DNA of 64,000 nt from the NCBI GenBank assembly GCA_021018995.1, contig CM037591.1, forward strand, positions 70,087,901-70,151,900, given 5' to 3'. Every line of letters begins with the position of its first letter. Position 1 is the first letter of the stretch. Source of the stretch: Chloranthus sessilifolius. Its lineage: Eukaryota > Streptophyta > Magnoliopsida > Chloranthales > Chloranthaceae. Shown here in pieces: positions 44,329 to 56,586 of the stretch. The notes beneath the pieces are model-generated. The model was not told the DNA's origin and searched no databases. It was given only the letters and a program-made list of their open reading frames with translations. A program made the translations under genes and the position numbers.

Positions 44329-46724
44329 TGTGACAACCCAGATTTTGGCACCCTAAAATCCGTGCCATCAACACGGCCCTCTAGGCCGTGACCCCAAAGT
44401 CCATACGGAACATTGGTATACTCAAGCAATCTTGACTAAAAATAAAACATGTAAATTGAATAACATGAGATAAAGTATGCTAATCTAGCAAAAGCTCAAA
44501 AGACAGTTCTTCTTCCATGCCAACGCATGAACAGAAGAATCGAGCCGAACCATCGGTGATAAACAGATCACCCTAGATGGTTCGCCAAAAGGAATATATC
44601 ATTTAATTATATTGTTTCAAAAAAATAGGCCTAACATACAAAGCCGTACTGAAAAGCTCTAAAAAATAACTCTCAAGTACGCAAGGGTCCTCTAGAAGAA
44701 GTCCTTAGGAGGAGGCTCCAACTCATCCCCGGGCATGTAATATGAATCCCCCGGATCTACGTCTCTCGAAGCCTCGGCGGCCGCAAGCAATGGACCTTCG
44801 ACGTATAGTCTAAAGGGGTGAGCTACATCCTAGCTCAATAGGGAAATAACAAGTGAACATATAAGTTAAGCTCTCACATATATTCTAAAACAGTTTAAAA
44901 GCATGATTTACCTGATGGAATTGCATGGGAAAACACTTTAAACAACTGAAATGAAGTACTAGATGCAATTGTTACTTTACGTGGGTTTGTTCATTCTCAA
45001 ATTACTAATATTAATTATTGATTTGGCCTAATCACTTAAATCTTAACTTAAATAATCTCTGAGCAATATAGCATCGAGCCCTGATGGAATACCCACCATC
45101 GTCGTCTAAATAGACACTTGTTATATTTGTTTCTTTCTTGAATACTACCCAGGTCCCTTTCTCATAGGCGACGGGGTTTCTAGACTCATACTCACATCCC
45201 TGGGATGTCAGCTTGGTGTACGGATTGGCCGTCGTACCGGTCACGGATATCCTACAGAGTCAGCTGTGGGTATCCCGCCACATCGGTGGGGTATTCTATT
45301 TAAACATTAAATAACAAAAATATCATGTGCGCTATATATATTTATTCACCGTGTGATCATGCTAATTCTAGTATATTAGGCCTTATCAACTTTTCTTTTA
45401 CTTCACCGATAGATTTTATCTACATCCCTGGGATGCCACTGGCTCAACGCATCACTTAGATGCACATTATCACATTTTCACATCCCATGGGGACCTTATG
45501 AGTTCATTTAGCATTCACACACACCCACACTCTTAGAAATCACATTTTTGATGCATTAATATTCATTTGAATCACTCTATATATATGCTTTTGAAAATTA
45601 AAGTACATGTTCAAAATGTTTCGTACCTCATGCGTTGGAATCACTATGCGCCAAAGTCTACGCGACTCCACATTCTCACTCTTTGCTCATACCACCTATG
45701 GTACATCATAACATAAGCAAGGCATCAATAAGAATGTGTTAAAGAAGGTACAAGGCCTTCCAAGAATCCTCAAGGTCAAATACAAAAGTCAACATGAACT
45801 GTCAAAATCGATTAATTGAAATTCTAAAATTGATTAATCAAAAATCCAAAATCGAGTAATCAATCCCAAATTGATTAGTCGAAAATCCATACTTTGATTA
45901 ATCGATTCTAAATCGATTAATCGAAAATCCAAACTCGATTAATCTATTCTAAAATCGATTAATCAATTTTTCCGAATCTCCATTTTCCAGCCACTGGAAG
46001 TGCTCAGACTATTAATCGATTAATTGAAATTCCATATTCGATTGATCGATTTAAAATCGATAAATCGGTTTCAGACAATTCTTCCCAGCTTACTTTTGAA
46101 CCAAAATCGATTAATCGATTTTTCAAATTGCTTAATCGATTTGGTCAGAACTCAGCCCTTTCTCGGGCATTCTTCCAACCTTCATTCTCCTTCTATTTTC
46201 ATTCATTTTTACCTCTTTAATCCCTCATTTTAACATCACTTGAATGCACAAACAAACTTTAAGGAGATTAAACAAAACATACCTCAATCAATCTCTTGAT
46301 TGAATCAATGTCTAGGTTTAATTACTAGGGCTCCAACTCCGGCTTCCACATGTTGAATCCAACATTAATGTTCAAGCCCTCTCTTAATTTTGAAACCTAA
46401 TCACTTACTTTAGCATTTACTCTTCCTTCACTCTCTCTCTCTTCTTAACTTCTCAACAACCTAAGCCAGGAGTAATGATTTCTCCTAGCATTTAATCCCC
46501 CCTTTCTAACTCTTCTTGTCTCGGTGTTAAGCACATACACTACAGACAGGTGTATGTGACTCTTAACTAACATCTAATGCCCTACTTGGGATACGTTCAC
46601 ACTACATTTAATAGTTTCATTCTAAGTCCACTATTTGACCATCACTTGGTCAAACCTACGACCTGTCAGGCACGCATCCCGAGGTCATTGTTTGGTGTCG
46701 TGTCCAAATTTTAGGGATGTTACA
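44329..46724 (-). repeat. 3' LTR of element E
   Basis: On the minus strand it begins TGTAACATCCC at 46724 and ends GGGTTGTCACA at 44329. It contains the TCGATTAATCGA array (45808-46139) and a TATA-like GCATATATATAGA near 45577-45589, downstream of the array in element orientation. Confidence 0.93.
45808..46139. promoter_or_regulatory. Phased TCGATTAATCGA array in 3' LTR of E
   Basis: Thirteen 12-mers at or within a few bases of the palindrome start at 45808, 45830, 45852, 45871, 45894, 45913, 45935, 45955, 46016, 46038, 46057, 46107 and 46128. Intervals: 22, 22, 19, 23, 19, 22, 20, 61, 22, 19, 50, 21. Sequence between sites varies. Confidence 0.85.
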
Positions 46725-46738
46725 TTCTCCCCACCTTG
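46725..46738 (-). other. Polypurine tract of element E
   Basis: Minus strand CCAAGGTGGGGAGAA just before the 3' LTR, preceded by the conserved TTTTCGAGGACGAAAAT block (about 46741-46760), as in D. Confidence 0.8.
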
Positions 46739-47044
46739 GGAATTTTCGTCCTCGAAAATGAACCCCAAGGTGTGTTGATGGGGTTCCCCCCACACATAGA
46801 CACACGTAGGCACAAGTTATACTAACGTACCCATCACAAGTTATATACTAAAAGAAGCATAATTGAAATTAAGAGGTAACGACTTTGATTCACATAATGG
46901 CATCCATGCCAAGATAGTCGCAAACAAGGAATTTTCTGCAACAAAATTTACAATTTAGAGACAAAAATTTACAATTCCCAAAATAATTACAGCAAAACTC
47001 CCAAAATGTAATCTCCCCCAAAAAGAAATTTCATGATCGAGAGG

Positions 47045-48487
47045 TCACGCGATCCCCTCGCTAGGCTGGTCTACTACGACAGGCTGGTCTGCTACGTCAG
47101 GCAGCTGCGGTCTCTCGCTTGGCTGCTGTGGTCCCAGAGCAGATGTGCCCGCGCCTGAAGTACCCTCAGCAGGAGCGTTAAGTGTCCACGTCGGCTCCTC
47201 CGCTAAGCGCTGCTGGAAATCTGTGGGATAGATGTACATCATAGTATGGTACATCAGGAAATCCAAGCGGCGGTTCATCTGTTGGTTGTTAACCTCCATC
47301 CGGGCCAACACATCGTCGATCGTAGGGGCGGGGCGAGTGGCTCACCGACGGTATGATGATGTAGGTGCAGAAGTAGCTAGAGGTGATCGTGATGTAGTAG
47401 GAGGTGGCACTATGGACTGCCCCTCAGGTGGCATTGAACCATGAGATGGTGCTCCCTCCGCTGGTGGATCATGCTGTGGTGGTGGGGGTGGTGGTGGTCC
47501 CTCTACTGCTAGGGCCTTCTTCGACAGCCTATAACTATAGCCCCACAAAGCGATGGAGTAATGCTTTACGTGGTCCATAGCCTTCCTCTCAATCGGTGAA
47601 ATGGCATACTCCGGTGCGTCAAAGTGGCATTCTAACATGCTCGATATAAGTCGAGCATAGGGCATATTTTCCTTGGGTCTCAAGGGACCCTTCAATCATC
47701 TTCCCATTGATGTAAATCATACCCTCTATGATGAGTTTGGTCATGTCGGACCAACGCCCACAGTATGCTGCATAAAGGGCTTGTTGGACCAACTCGACCC
47801 TCTCGGTGTCGTGGCCCATCGGGTAGAGGTTGCACTTGATTATTGAATCAAGCATCCACATATAATGGGGTAAATCTACCCTGTTTATTGACGATCCGGA
47901 TTCGCCGAGCCCTTTGGTCATCTCGATCTGAATTGCCTCAATTTTGGCTTCCTCGATAAATGGTTGAAAGAGGGTGGTCTCGGGCACAAAATCCAAGTAA
48001 CACTCTAGGGATTCGTGCACATGGCGGCGAGTGAAAGTGTAACTACGACCGTCAATCTCGATCATAACTGTGTCATCAACCCATCCCGCCTTTAAGTTCT
48101 GGTAAAATAGGGACATGAGTCAAGGGTAAAAATACCCATGTAGAGGTTCAAAAGGTTTTCGAGACCCACCTTTTCAAGGTATTGCCGGGCCCATTGGGTC
48201 TCACCCTCGATGTCGGGATTGGTAAACAAGGCATCGTCGATAATATACTCGTCTTCAAAATTCTTTGCCGCCCACCACTCATTTGGTTGGGGCAAAGTTT
48301 CGGGTGGTAGTTGGGGTACATCAATGTGTGGTGATTGGGGTGTCAGCGATGACTCGCGCGAAGACATGCTCATCGAATCAGATCCTAGATCTAATGAAGA
48401 AGATGGTGATGATCGAGGTGATGGTGGTGGCGGTGGCGGTGCGGCGTTCTTACGCCGATCCGGTAGCTTGGAAGCCACTTGCTTCAT
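47045..48487 (-). pseudogene. Element E extra post-pol ORF
   Basis: Sense to its element, between pol and 3' LTR. The start is chosen at 48487 (MKQVASKLPDRRKNAAPPPP) by analogy with D and C; an upstream in-frame ATG is at 48520. Landmarks shared with D: NEWWAAKNFEDEYIIDDALF, TQWARQYLEKVGL, MSLFYQNLKAGW, IEIDGRSYTFTRRHVHESL, WMLDSIIKCNLYP, MPYARLISSMLECHF, and a C-terminal Pro/Gln-rich part with MEVNNQQMNRRLDFLMYH. The N-terminal is basic then Ser/Pro-rich. No enzyme motif recognised. Broken in a few places but the best of the three for comparing domain order. Confidence 0.65.
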
Positions 48488-48759
48488 GGTCAAATGGGTT
48501 CTAGGAGGAATTTTGATCAAAAACTAAATTAAACTAGGGCCGTGATGGTCCAAACTAAAAGAAAATTGAATTTGGAGTTTACCTGAAGTGTTAGGTCCAC
48601 ATGGCATGGGATTTCGATCTGAAATCGATGCCAAAAATGCACAAACCCTAGCCGGTATGGTAACTCGAGGAGGAAGAAGAAATGGCGCCCAAAAGAAGAA
48701 CAAAACTGATTTTCGAATGGGGGCAAAAATCCTTAATTTTATATATATATAGGCAAAAA

Positions 48760-49017
48760 TCAATTGATCGATTTCAAAAATTGATTAATTGACTTTTCAT
48801 AACTTAACGCAGCCGCACGAAATCGATTGATCAATTTTAAAAATCGATTAATTGATTTTCAAAATCAATTAATCGAATTCAACTCGATTAATAGAAATTC
48901 GCTGTTATTTAATTCCCAGGTTTGTCATCTCACAGGCGTATGCCAGTCGTTTAATCGACCAAAATCGATTGATTGATTTCAAAAATTGATTGATCGATTT
49001 GGAAATCGATTAATCAG
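48760..49017. promoter_or_regulatory. Phased TCGATTAATCGA array of E between pol and extra ORF, with TATA-like box
   Basis: Sites start at 48760, 48781, 48823, 48844, 48865, 48884, 48947, 48965, 48986 and 49006. Intervals: 21, 42, 21, 21, 19, 63, 18, 21, 20, i.e. mostly multiples of 21. In element orientation the array is followed at once by TATATATATAAAA (48751 to 48737), then about 250 bases to the ORF start at 48487. This looks like an internal promoter. Confidence 0.8.
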
Positions 49018-49289
49018 TCTGGATAGATTTTTCCAGAAATCTTGTACTTTATTTTCCTTCATTTTCTTCATAGTACTTGACCAGTTAGTCATTGGCTTTG
49101 TGAAGCATGTCTTCATTAGCCATTGCGTGGCCTAATGAATCGTAGCCATGCATTCGTCATCACATCACGACAAGATTTTGATTCACACTCATTCCATTGA
49201 ATAGGTTGGCCAAAGTGCTCAACATTTGATTACATAAGTCGTTTAAATTTACAACATGCGTGCGATGATACAATTAAGCCCTCAACTTG

Positions 49290-52200
49290 CTGCAAACAAG
49301 TTCGAGTATTGCTCTCTCACATCAGCTTCTTTCCCACGTAGCTTCTTCGGTCGGGTGATTTTTCCATCGAACAAGTACTAAAGGGATGACTTTGGTGCGC
49401 AATACTTGTTCTTTTTTATCTAATATTTTCGTTGATTCCTCTATGATACGTAAAACACATTGTGCACCCGATTGAATAATGGTGGTAATCCAATGCGGTA
49501 AGCAACTTTCCCTACTCGACCCAAAACCTCGAATGGTCCAAGATAGCGGGGACTTAACTTCCATTTCTTTCCGAATCTCATCACGCCCTTCATAGGTGAC
49601 ACCTTTACAAACATGTGTTCACCCACCTTACAGTCTACACTGGTCCGCTTGATATCGGCGTAGCTTTTCTATCTGCTCTCAGCCGCTTTGAGTTTTTCCC
49701 TAATCATGCGAACATAGGTGGCATTATCTTCAAGTATCTCAGGTCCCAAAACAAATTTCTCCCCAGTTTCTTCCCAATTGATAGGCGATCTATATTGCCT
49801 CCCATAAAGAGTGTCATATGGTGTCATGCCAATGCTCGCTTGGAAAATGTTGTTGTATGCAAACTCAATCAATGGTAGGTGCTGATTCCATGATCCTTGC
49901 AACTCTAACATACACACCCTAAGCATGTCCTCGATGATCTTATCTTCCGCTCTATTTGCCCATCAGTTTGCGGATGGAATGCTGAACTGATATCCAATTG
50001 CGTTCCCATTCTCTCTTGAAATTTCTTCCAAAACTTCGACGTGTACAATGGATCACGATCAGAAACAATACTGCTTGAAATCCCGTGTAGGCGCACGATA
50101 TTTTTTATATACAACTCTGCAAGTCTTCCCCCCGTGTACATCGTGTTGTAAGATAAGAAGTGTGCTCACTTGGTCAATCGCTATACGACTACCAAATAAC
50201 ATTGTATCTCTTTGCAGTACGCGATAGTCCAATGATAAAGTCCATAGAGATTGATTCCCACTTTCACTCTGGTATAGGTAAAGGTTGCAATAAACCCGCA
50301 AGATGTCTATGATCGACCTTCACCTGCTGACATGTCAAACACCGTGACACGTACTTAGCCATGTCTTGCTTCAAACCTCTCCACCAATAATTCTTTTTCA
50401 AATCTTGATACATTTTAGTGCTACCAGGGTGGATCCCATAGTTTGACTTGTGGGCTTCATCAAGGATAGTTTGCCGTAGATCGACATTGTCCGAAATGCA
50501 GAGGTGGCCCTTGGACAATAAGGAACCATCTTCTTTTACTGAGAACTCCGGTTTGATGCCTTCAATCACATCCTGACGAACCTTGGTTAGCGCCGAGTCT
50601 TTCATCTGTAGCTCGTGGATATGCTCAAGTATCACGGGCTTCACTGAAATGTTTGTCAAAAAGGCCCATGTGGCTTATGACTCGATATTCGCATCATACA
50701 ATGCCAGATCTTTAAATAACTTTTATCTGTGCATTCCCAAAATCAAACTAGCCAATTGAGCTGAACCCTTCCGACTCAAGGCATCGGCTACTACATTAGC
50801 CTTGCCTGAATGGTATTATATGGAACAGTCATAGTCCTTGAGGAACTCCATCCACCTGCGCTGCCTCATATTTAGTTCTTTCTATGTAAACAGGTGTCTG
50901 AGGCTCTTATGGTCAGTGAAAATCTCAAAGGTCTCATCATACAAATAATGTCACCAAATCTTCAGCGCAAATATGACCACTACTAGTTCTAGGTCATGTG
51001 TCGGGTAGTTCTTTTCATGCTCTTTTAACTATCTTGACCCGTAAGCTATCACCTTTTTGTATTGGTTGAGCACGCAACCCAAACTATTATATGAAGCATC
51101 ACTGTAGACTGCGAACCCTCCACTGCCTGAAGGAATTGCTAGTATTGGAGTTGAAGTGAGCCTCTTCTTGAGTTCTTGAAAACTCTTCTCGCATGCTTCA
51201 CTCCACTCGAATCTTGAATCCTTTTGTGTTAGCCTCGTAAGAGGTCCTGATATTTTTGAAAACCACTCTACAAAATGTCAATAATAGCTCACTAGTCTAA
51301 GGAATCTACGGATATCAGTCATGGTCTTTGGTTGCTCCCAATTTACTACTGCTTCGATCTTAGCTGGATCTACCGTGACACCCTGATTTGAGACGACATG
51401 TCCCAAAAAGCTAACTTCCTCTAACTAAAACTCGCACTTACTGAGTTTGGCATATAGTTGGTGTTCATGTAAAGTTTGTAGAGCAATCCTCAAGTGTTCT
51501 TCGTGCTCCACTTCCGATTTGGAGTATATTAGGATATCATCGACGAACACCACGACGCAGGAGTCCTAGTGTGGTTTAAACACCCAATTCATCAAATCCA
51601 TAAATGACGCCAGTGCATTCGTCAACCCAAATGGCATCACTAAGAACTCATAGTGTCCATACCGTGTCCTGAATGTAGTCTTCTGAATGTCCCCTGCCTT
51701 TACTCTCAACTGATGGTATCTAGATCTCAGATCGATCTTGGAAAAATACTTTGCTCCTTACAGCTGATCGAACAAGTCATCTATCCTAGGCAAAGGATAT
51801 CGATTCTTTATGGTGAGTTTGTTCAACTGGAGATAGTCAATCCACAGCCGCATTGACCCATCTTTCTTCCTTACAAACAAGACCAGTGCTCCCCATGGAG
51901 ACACGCTCAGTCTTACAAACCCTTTGTCCATGAGCTCTTGTAATTGCTCTTTCAACTCCTTCAACTCAGCAGGAGCCATTCTATATGGTGCTTTAGAGAT
52001 AGCCTCCGTTCCTGGTGCTAAGTCGATGGTGAACTCCACTTCTCTCTCTGGAGGTAATTCTGGTAATTTTTCCAGAAATACATCTTCAAACTCTCACACT
52101 ACTGCTATCTCCGAGATAACATTCTTCTCTTCCTTATCCTCCTTTAAGAATGCCAAGTAACCGCTGCACCCTTTTCTGATCAAGTGCTCGGCACTGACTG

Positions 52201-52807
52201 TAGAAATAAGTGGCGTATGCATCGATCTCTCTCCTCGAAATCGAAACGATCTCTTGGTGTTAGGTCTGAAGATGACAATTTTGTTCTTGCAATCCACAGT
52301 TGCACAATGTTGTGATAACCAATCCATGCCAAGGATCACATCGAATCCTTTCATCTCTAATAATATTAACTGTGCGTCCAATTCATAGACATCCCCATCT
52401 CTAATACTCCCTACTACCGACTTGCAAATCAACTCCGTGTCGACTAATTGTCCAGTCAAGATAGACACTGATAGAATAAAGTCCAACGTCTCAAGAGCAA
52501 TCTTCATTCTTTTTACAAATTTTGGAGTGACAAAGGAGTGGGTAGACCCTGGGTCTATCAACACTTTTGCTTCACATGCTATATAACATCCTTTTTCATA
52601 GACTTGTAACATACCTATAACATACATATTTACACATACAGCACATACTCTATTTAGAGAATTTAATGTACAAATAGGTTTACAAGCTTTTCTAATTAAT
52701 GCGCCTTCTTTATCTAAAATTTTATTGGATTGAAATTCTTTATTTAAAAGGAAGCTCACCTTGGATGACGTCATGTACGTTCCTTGCTTCTTGGGCAGCG
52801 ACTGCAT
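49290..52807 (-). pseudogene. Element E protease and pol remnant
   Basis: From high to low coordinates: protease region with STHSFVTPKFVKRM and FDVILGMDWLSQHCATVDC (52807-52094); RT from about 52040 ([40 protein letters not shown]) with a catalytic VFVDDI near 51545; RNase H about 51250-50790; integrase about 50660-49670 (HPGSTKMYQDLKKNYWW, SIVSDRDPLYTSKFWKKF, MTPYDTLYGRQYRSP); C-terminal part with GPFEVLGRVGKVAYRIGLPP and a chromodomain-like LVLVRWKNHPTEEATWE ending near 49322. Closely related to C and D. Confidence 0.85.
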
Positions 52808-54154
52808 AGGCTCTCCCTTGTACGTCCACTTTTCTCACTTGTATCGGTCGCAGAATAGAAGAAAAATCCATCTTGTCCTTGTTCATCTCAGGACAATCTT
52901 TAATCATGTGGCCCACCTTGCCAAATTTAACGCAGCTACAGGTTCCTTGCCTACAATCTGCCATCTTATGAGACTTACCACACTTGGCACAAGTCTCCCT
53001 AGGTGTGGAAGAAGCAGCTTGTGAAAAGCCTTGTGTAACTCTAGCTCTAGTGGAAATAGCAAGGCTCTCATACCTCATCGGTTTCCCCGATGCAAGCAAT
53101 GGAAATCTCTGATGGGTAGTCTACTGCGCCGGTCTCCCATACCCAGCTTGGAATGGTTGCCTCTGATTAGGTGCTACGAATCTCAGCTTTTTATTCACCG
53201 GCTCGTAGTTCTCAGTTCTGCCTTGGTCTACATTCCCTCTTCCTTGCTGCTCCCTTTGACAGTATCGGTTATTATTTTCTTCTTCAACCACTAACGCTTT
53301 ACTCATGACCTCTCCATAGGTCATCAGTTGAAACAGTGCTACTGCTCCTCTGACTTCTGGTCTCAAGCCTTGTTGAAACCTCTTTGCCCTCATCATGTCA
53401 GTGATCACGTAATAAGGAGCGAAGCGAGCAAGTCTCATGAACTCCACTTCGTACTCCCTCACTATCATTCGTCCTTGCAAGAGTTGTGAAAACTATATTT
53501 CCATCTAATTTCTCGCCACTTCGGGAAATACTATTTGTTGAACTCTTCTACAAACTCCTCCCATGTCTAGGGCAATCCCGGGGTCTCCTGAGCCCTAGTC
53601 CTAGAAACAAACTTCCACCAAGGCCCAACCTCCCCACCAACCATGTAAGCTGCCCAACGGACACTCTCATCTTTCGCGCATGTCAGCACGCTAAAAACAG
53701 TTTCCATCCCGCTCAACCAATTCTCAGCAGCCATCGGCTCCGCTTGCCCTAAAAAGCTAGGAGGTCTCATCCTCCTAAACACAGTAAATGCAGAAGACAC
53801 TAAAAGTGTTAGAGCTACTGGAGGTGTAGGTGGTTGTTGTTGATCATTGGCATTGTGAGCTACCAAGGATGCTGCTTGTTGAGCCATGGCGGTCTCCATG
53901 GTTTCTATAGTATGCATCATCCTCTGACGCTCTTCTGTATCTTCATTTCTTTCTCTGATTCTCTCTTGTTCCCTCTAATCTCGATCTTGACAATCTAGAT
54001 CCCGGTTCTCTGCCTGATCTTTTCTCTCTTACGCACCACTACCTGAAGCCCCTCTATCTCCCAAAGGCACTCGATTGGTATCTGAGATAAAGTCATCTCG
54101 ATTACGCAAATTCTTATGATCGCCCCTAGGTCGGCCTCTTCCCCTAGAAGACAT
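52740..54154 (-). pseudogene. Element E Gag remnant
   Basis: Starts near 54154 with the basic MSSRGRGRPRGDHKN. The Gag core follows (FRRMRPPSFLGQAEPMAAEN, WLSGMETVFSVL, EFMRLARFAPYYV, FQQGLRPEVRGAVALF). The C-terminal end carries two Cys/His segments (CAKCGKSHKMADC and CSCVKFGKVGHMIKDC), like Gag zinc knuckles that bind RNA. Broken in a few places. Confidence 0.85.
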
Positions 54155-54242
54155 TATGGTTTGCACGTGAAACTAAAGTTTCATTAGCAGAAGTCCCTAT
54201 GCTCTGACGAAAAGAATGATTGTCAGAATTTCTAAAAGAAAC

Positions 54243-54254
54243 GCTTTGATACCA
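54243..54254 (-). other. Primer-binding site of element E (initiator tRNA-Met type)
   Basis: TGGTATCAAAGC on the minus strand, two bases inside the 5' LTR. It matches the usual TGGTATCAGAGC primer site for plant initiator tRNA-Met at all but one base. Confidence 0.85.
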
Positions 54255-54256
54255 AC

Positions 54257-56581
54257 TGTGATAGCCTGAATTTCGACAGCCCGAAACCCATCCCATTAGC
54301 ACGGCCCTCTAGGTCGTGACCCCAAAGTTCATATGAAACATTGGTATACTCAAGCAATCCTTACTAAAAATGAAACATGTAAACTGAACAACATGAGATA
54401 AAGTATGCTAATCTAGGAAAAGCTCCAAAGACAGATCTTCTTCCATGCCAACTCATGAACAGAAAAACCGACCTGAACCATTGGTAATAAACTGATCACC
54501 CCAGATGGTTCGCTAAAAGGAATATATCATTTAATTACATTATTTCAAAAAAATAGGCCTGACAAACCAATTCGTACAGAAAAGCTCTAAAAAATAACTC
54601 TTAAGTATGCAGGGGTCCTCTAGCAGAAGTCCTCAGGAGGAGGCTCCAACTCTTCCCCGGGCACATAATTCGAATCCCCCGGATCTACGTCTCTCGAAGC
54701 CTCAGTGGCTGCAAGCAATGGACCTGCGATGTATAGTCTAAAGGGGTGAGCTACATCCTAGCTCAATAGGGAAACAACAAGTGAACATATATAAGTTAAG
54801 CTCTCACATATATTCTAAAACAGTTTAAAAGCATGGTTTATCTGATGGAATTGCATGGGAAAACACTTTAAACAACTGAAATGAAGTACTAGATGCAATT
54901 GTTACTTTACATGGTTTGGTTCATTCTCAACTTACTGGTAATAATTACTGATTCAGCCTACTCACTTAAATCTTAACTTAAATAATCCCCGAGCAATATA
55001 GCATCGAGCCCCGATGGAATACCCACCATAGTCGTCTAAATAGACACTTTTCATATCTGTTTCTTACTTGAATACTATCCAGGTCCCTTTCTCATAGGCA
55101 ACGGGGTTTCTAAACTCATACTCACATCCTTGAGATGTCAGACAGGTGTACGGATTGGCTGCCGTACAGGTCACGGATATCCTGTCGAGTCAGTTGTTGG
55201 TATCCCGCCATGTCGGTGGGGTATTTTATTTGAACCTTAAATAACAAAAATATCATGTGCACTACATATAGTTATTCACCATGTGATCGTGCTAATTCTA
55301 GTATATTAGCCCTTATCAACTTTTCTTTTACTTCACTGATTGATTTCATCTGCATCCCTGGGATGCCACTGGCTCAACGCATCACTTAGATGCACATTAT
55401 CACATTTTCACGTCCCTTGGGGACCTTATGAGTTCATTTAGCATTCACACACACCCACACTCTTAGAAATCACATTTTTCATGCATAAATATTCATTTGA
55501 ATCACTCTACATATATACTTTTGAAAATTAAAATACATGTTCAAAGTGTTCCCTACCTCACGCGTTGGAATCATTGTGTTAAAGTCCACACGACTCCACA
55601 TTCTCACTCTTTGCTCGTACCACCTATGGTACATCATAACACAAGCAAGGAATCAATAAGGATGCATTAAAGAAGGTACAAGGCCTTCCAAGAACCCTCA
55701 AGGCCCAATACAAAAGTCAACATGAACTGTCAAAATCGATTAATCGATTCCCAAAATTGATTAATCGAAATTCCAAAATAGATTAATCGATCCAAAATCG
55801 ATTAATCAACACTCCAAAATCGAGTAATCGATCCCAAATTGATTAGTCGAAAATCCACACTTCGATTAATCGATTCCAAATCGATTAATCGAAAATCCAA
55901 ACTCAATTAATCGATTCTAAAATTGATTAATCAAATTTTCCCAGTCTCCATTTTCCAGCCACTAGAAGTGCTCAGACGATTAATCGATTAATTGATTTGG
56001 TCAAAACTCAGCCCTTTCTCGGGCATTCTTCCAACCTTCATTCTCCTTCAATTTTCATTCATTTTTACCTCTTTAATCCCTCATTTTAACTACACTTGAA
56101 TGCACAAACAAAATTTAAGGAGATTAAACAAAACTTACCTCAATCAATCTCTTGATTGAATCAATGTCTAAGTTTAATTACTAGGGCTCCAACTCCAGCT
56201 TCCATGAGTTGAATCCAACATTAATGTTCAAGCCCTCTCTTAAATTTGAAACCTAATCACTCACTTTAGCATTTACTCTTCCTTCACTCACTCTCTCTCA
56301 CTCTTCTTAACTTCTCAACAACCTATGCCAAGGAGTAATGACTCCTCCTAGCATTTAATCACCCTTTTCTAACTCTTCCTGTCTCGGTGTTAAGCACATA
56401 TATCAGAGATAGGTGTACGTGACTCTTAACTAACATCTAATCCCCTGCTTGGGATACGTTCACACTACATTTAATAGTTTCTTTCTAAGTTCACTATTTG
56501 AGATCACTTGGTCAAACTTATGACCAGTTGGGTACGCATCCCGAGGTCACTGTTTGTTGTCCAAATTTCAAGGATGTTACA
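54257..56581 (-). repeat. 5' LTR of element E
   Basis: Begins TGTAACATCC at 56581 and ends GGCTATCACA at 54257. Aligns along its length with the 3' LTR. Array homologous to that LTR at 55737-55993, from which some sites of the 3' copy are absent. Confidence 0.93.
55737..55993. promoter_or_regulatory. Phased TCGATTAATCGA array in 5' LTR of E
   Basis: First sites start at 55737, 55757, 55779 and 55798 (intervals 20, 22, 19), continuing with the same spacing through the 55900s and ending with ATTAATCGATTAATTGAT near 55980. It has fewer sites than the 3' LTR copy. Confidence 0.8.
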
Positions 56582-56586
56582 TAACA
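56582..56586. repeat. Target-site duplication of element E, right copy
   Basis: TAACA, identical to 44324-44328. Confidence 0.9.

Larger units (their letters stand above)
44329..56581 (-). mobile_element. Element E: complete Tekay/Del-type chromovirus with extra ORF
   Basis: Full-length minus-strand element of 12.25 kb with both LTRs (5' LTR 56581-54257, 3' LTR 46724-44329), primer-binding site, Gag, protease, RT, RNase H, integrase, chromodomain, spacer with palindrome array, extra ORF and polypurine tract. A perfect 5-bp target duplication TAACA flanks it (44324-44328 and 56582-56586). The LTRs are clearly alike with scattered differences and small indels (2396 against 2325 bp), so it is the youngest large element here, perhaps of the order of a few million years if usual plant rates apply. 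Coding parts carry roughly ten breaks. Confidence 0.93.

Noticed and set aside
43953-44429. Minus-strand ORFs near the left edge of E, at first suspected to be a Harbinger-type transposase (LLDSSGMYWDLIFI)
   Set aside because: No DDE-type motif spacing could be found, and part of the frame lies in the LTR of E.
53486-53752. Plus-strand ORFs inside E Gag
   Set aside because: Shadows of the minus-strand Gag frame.
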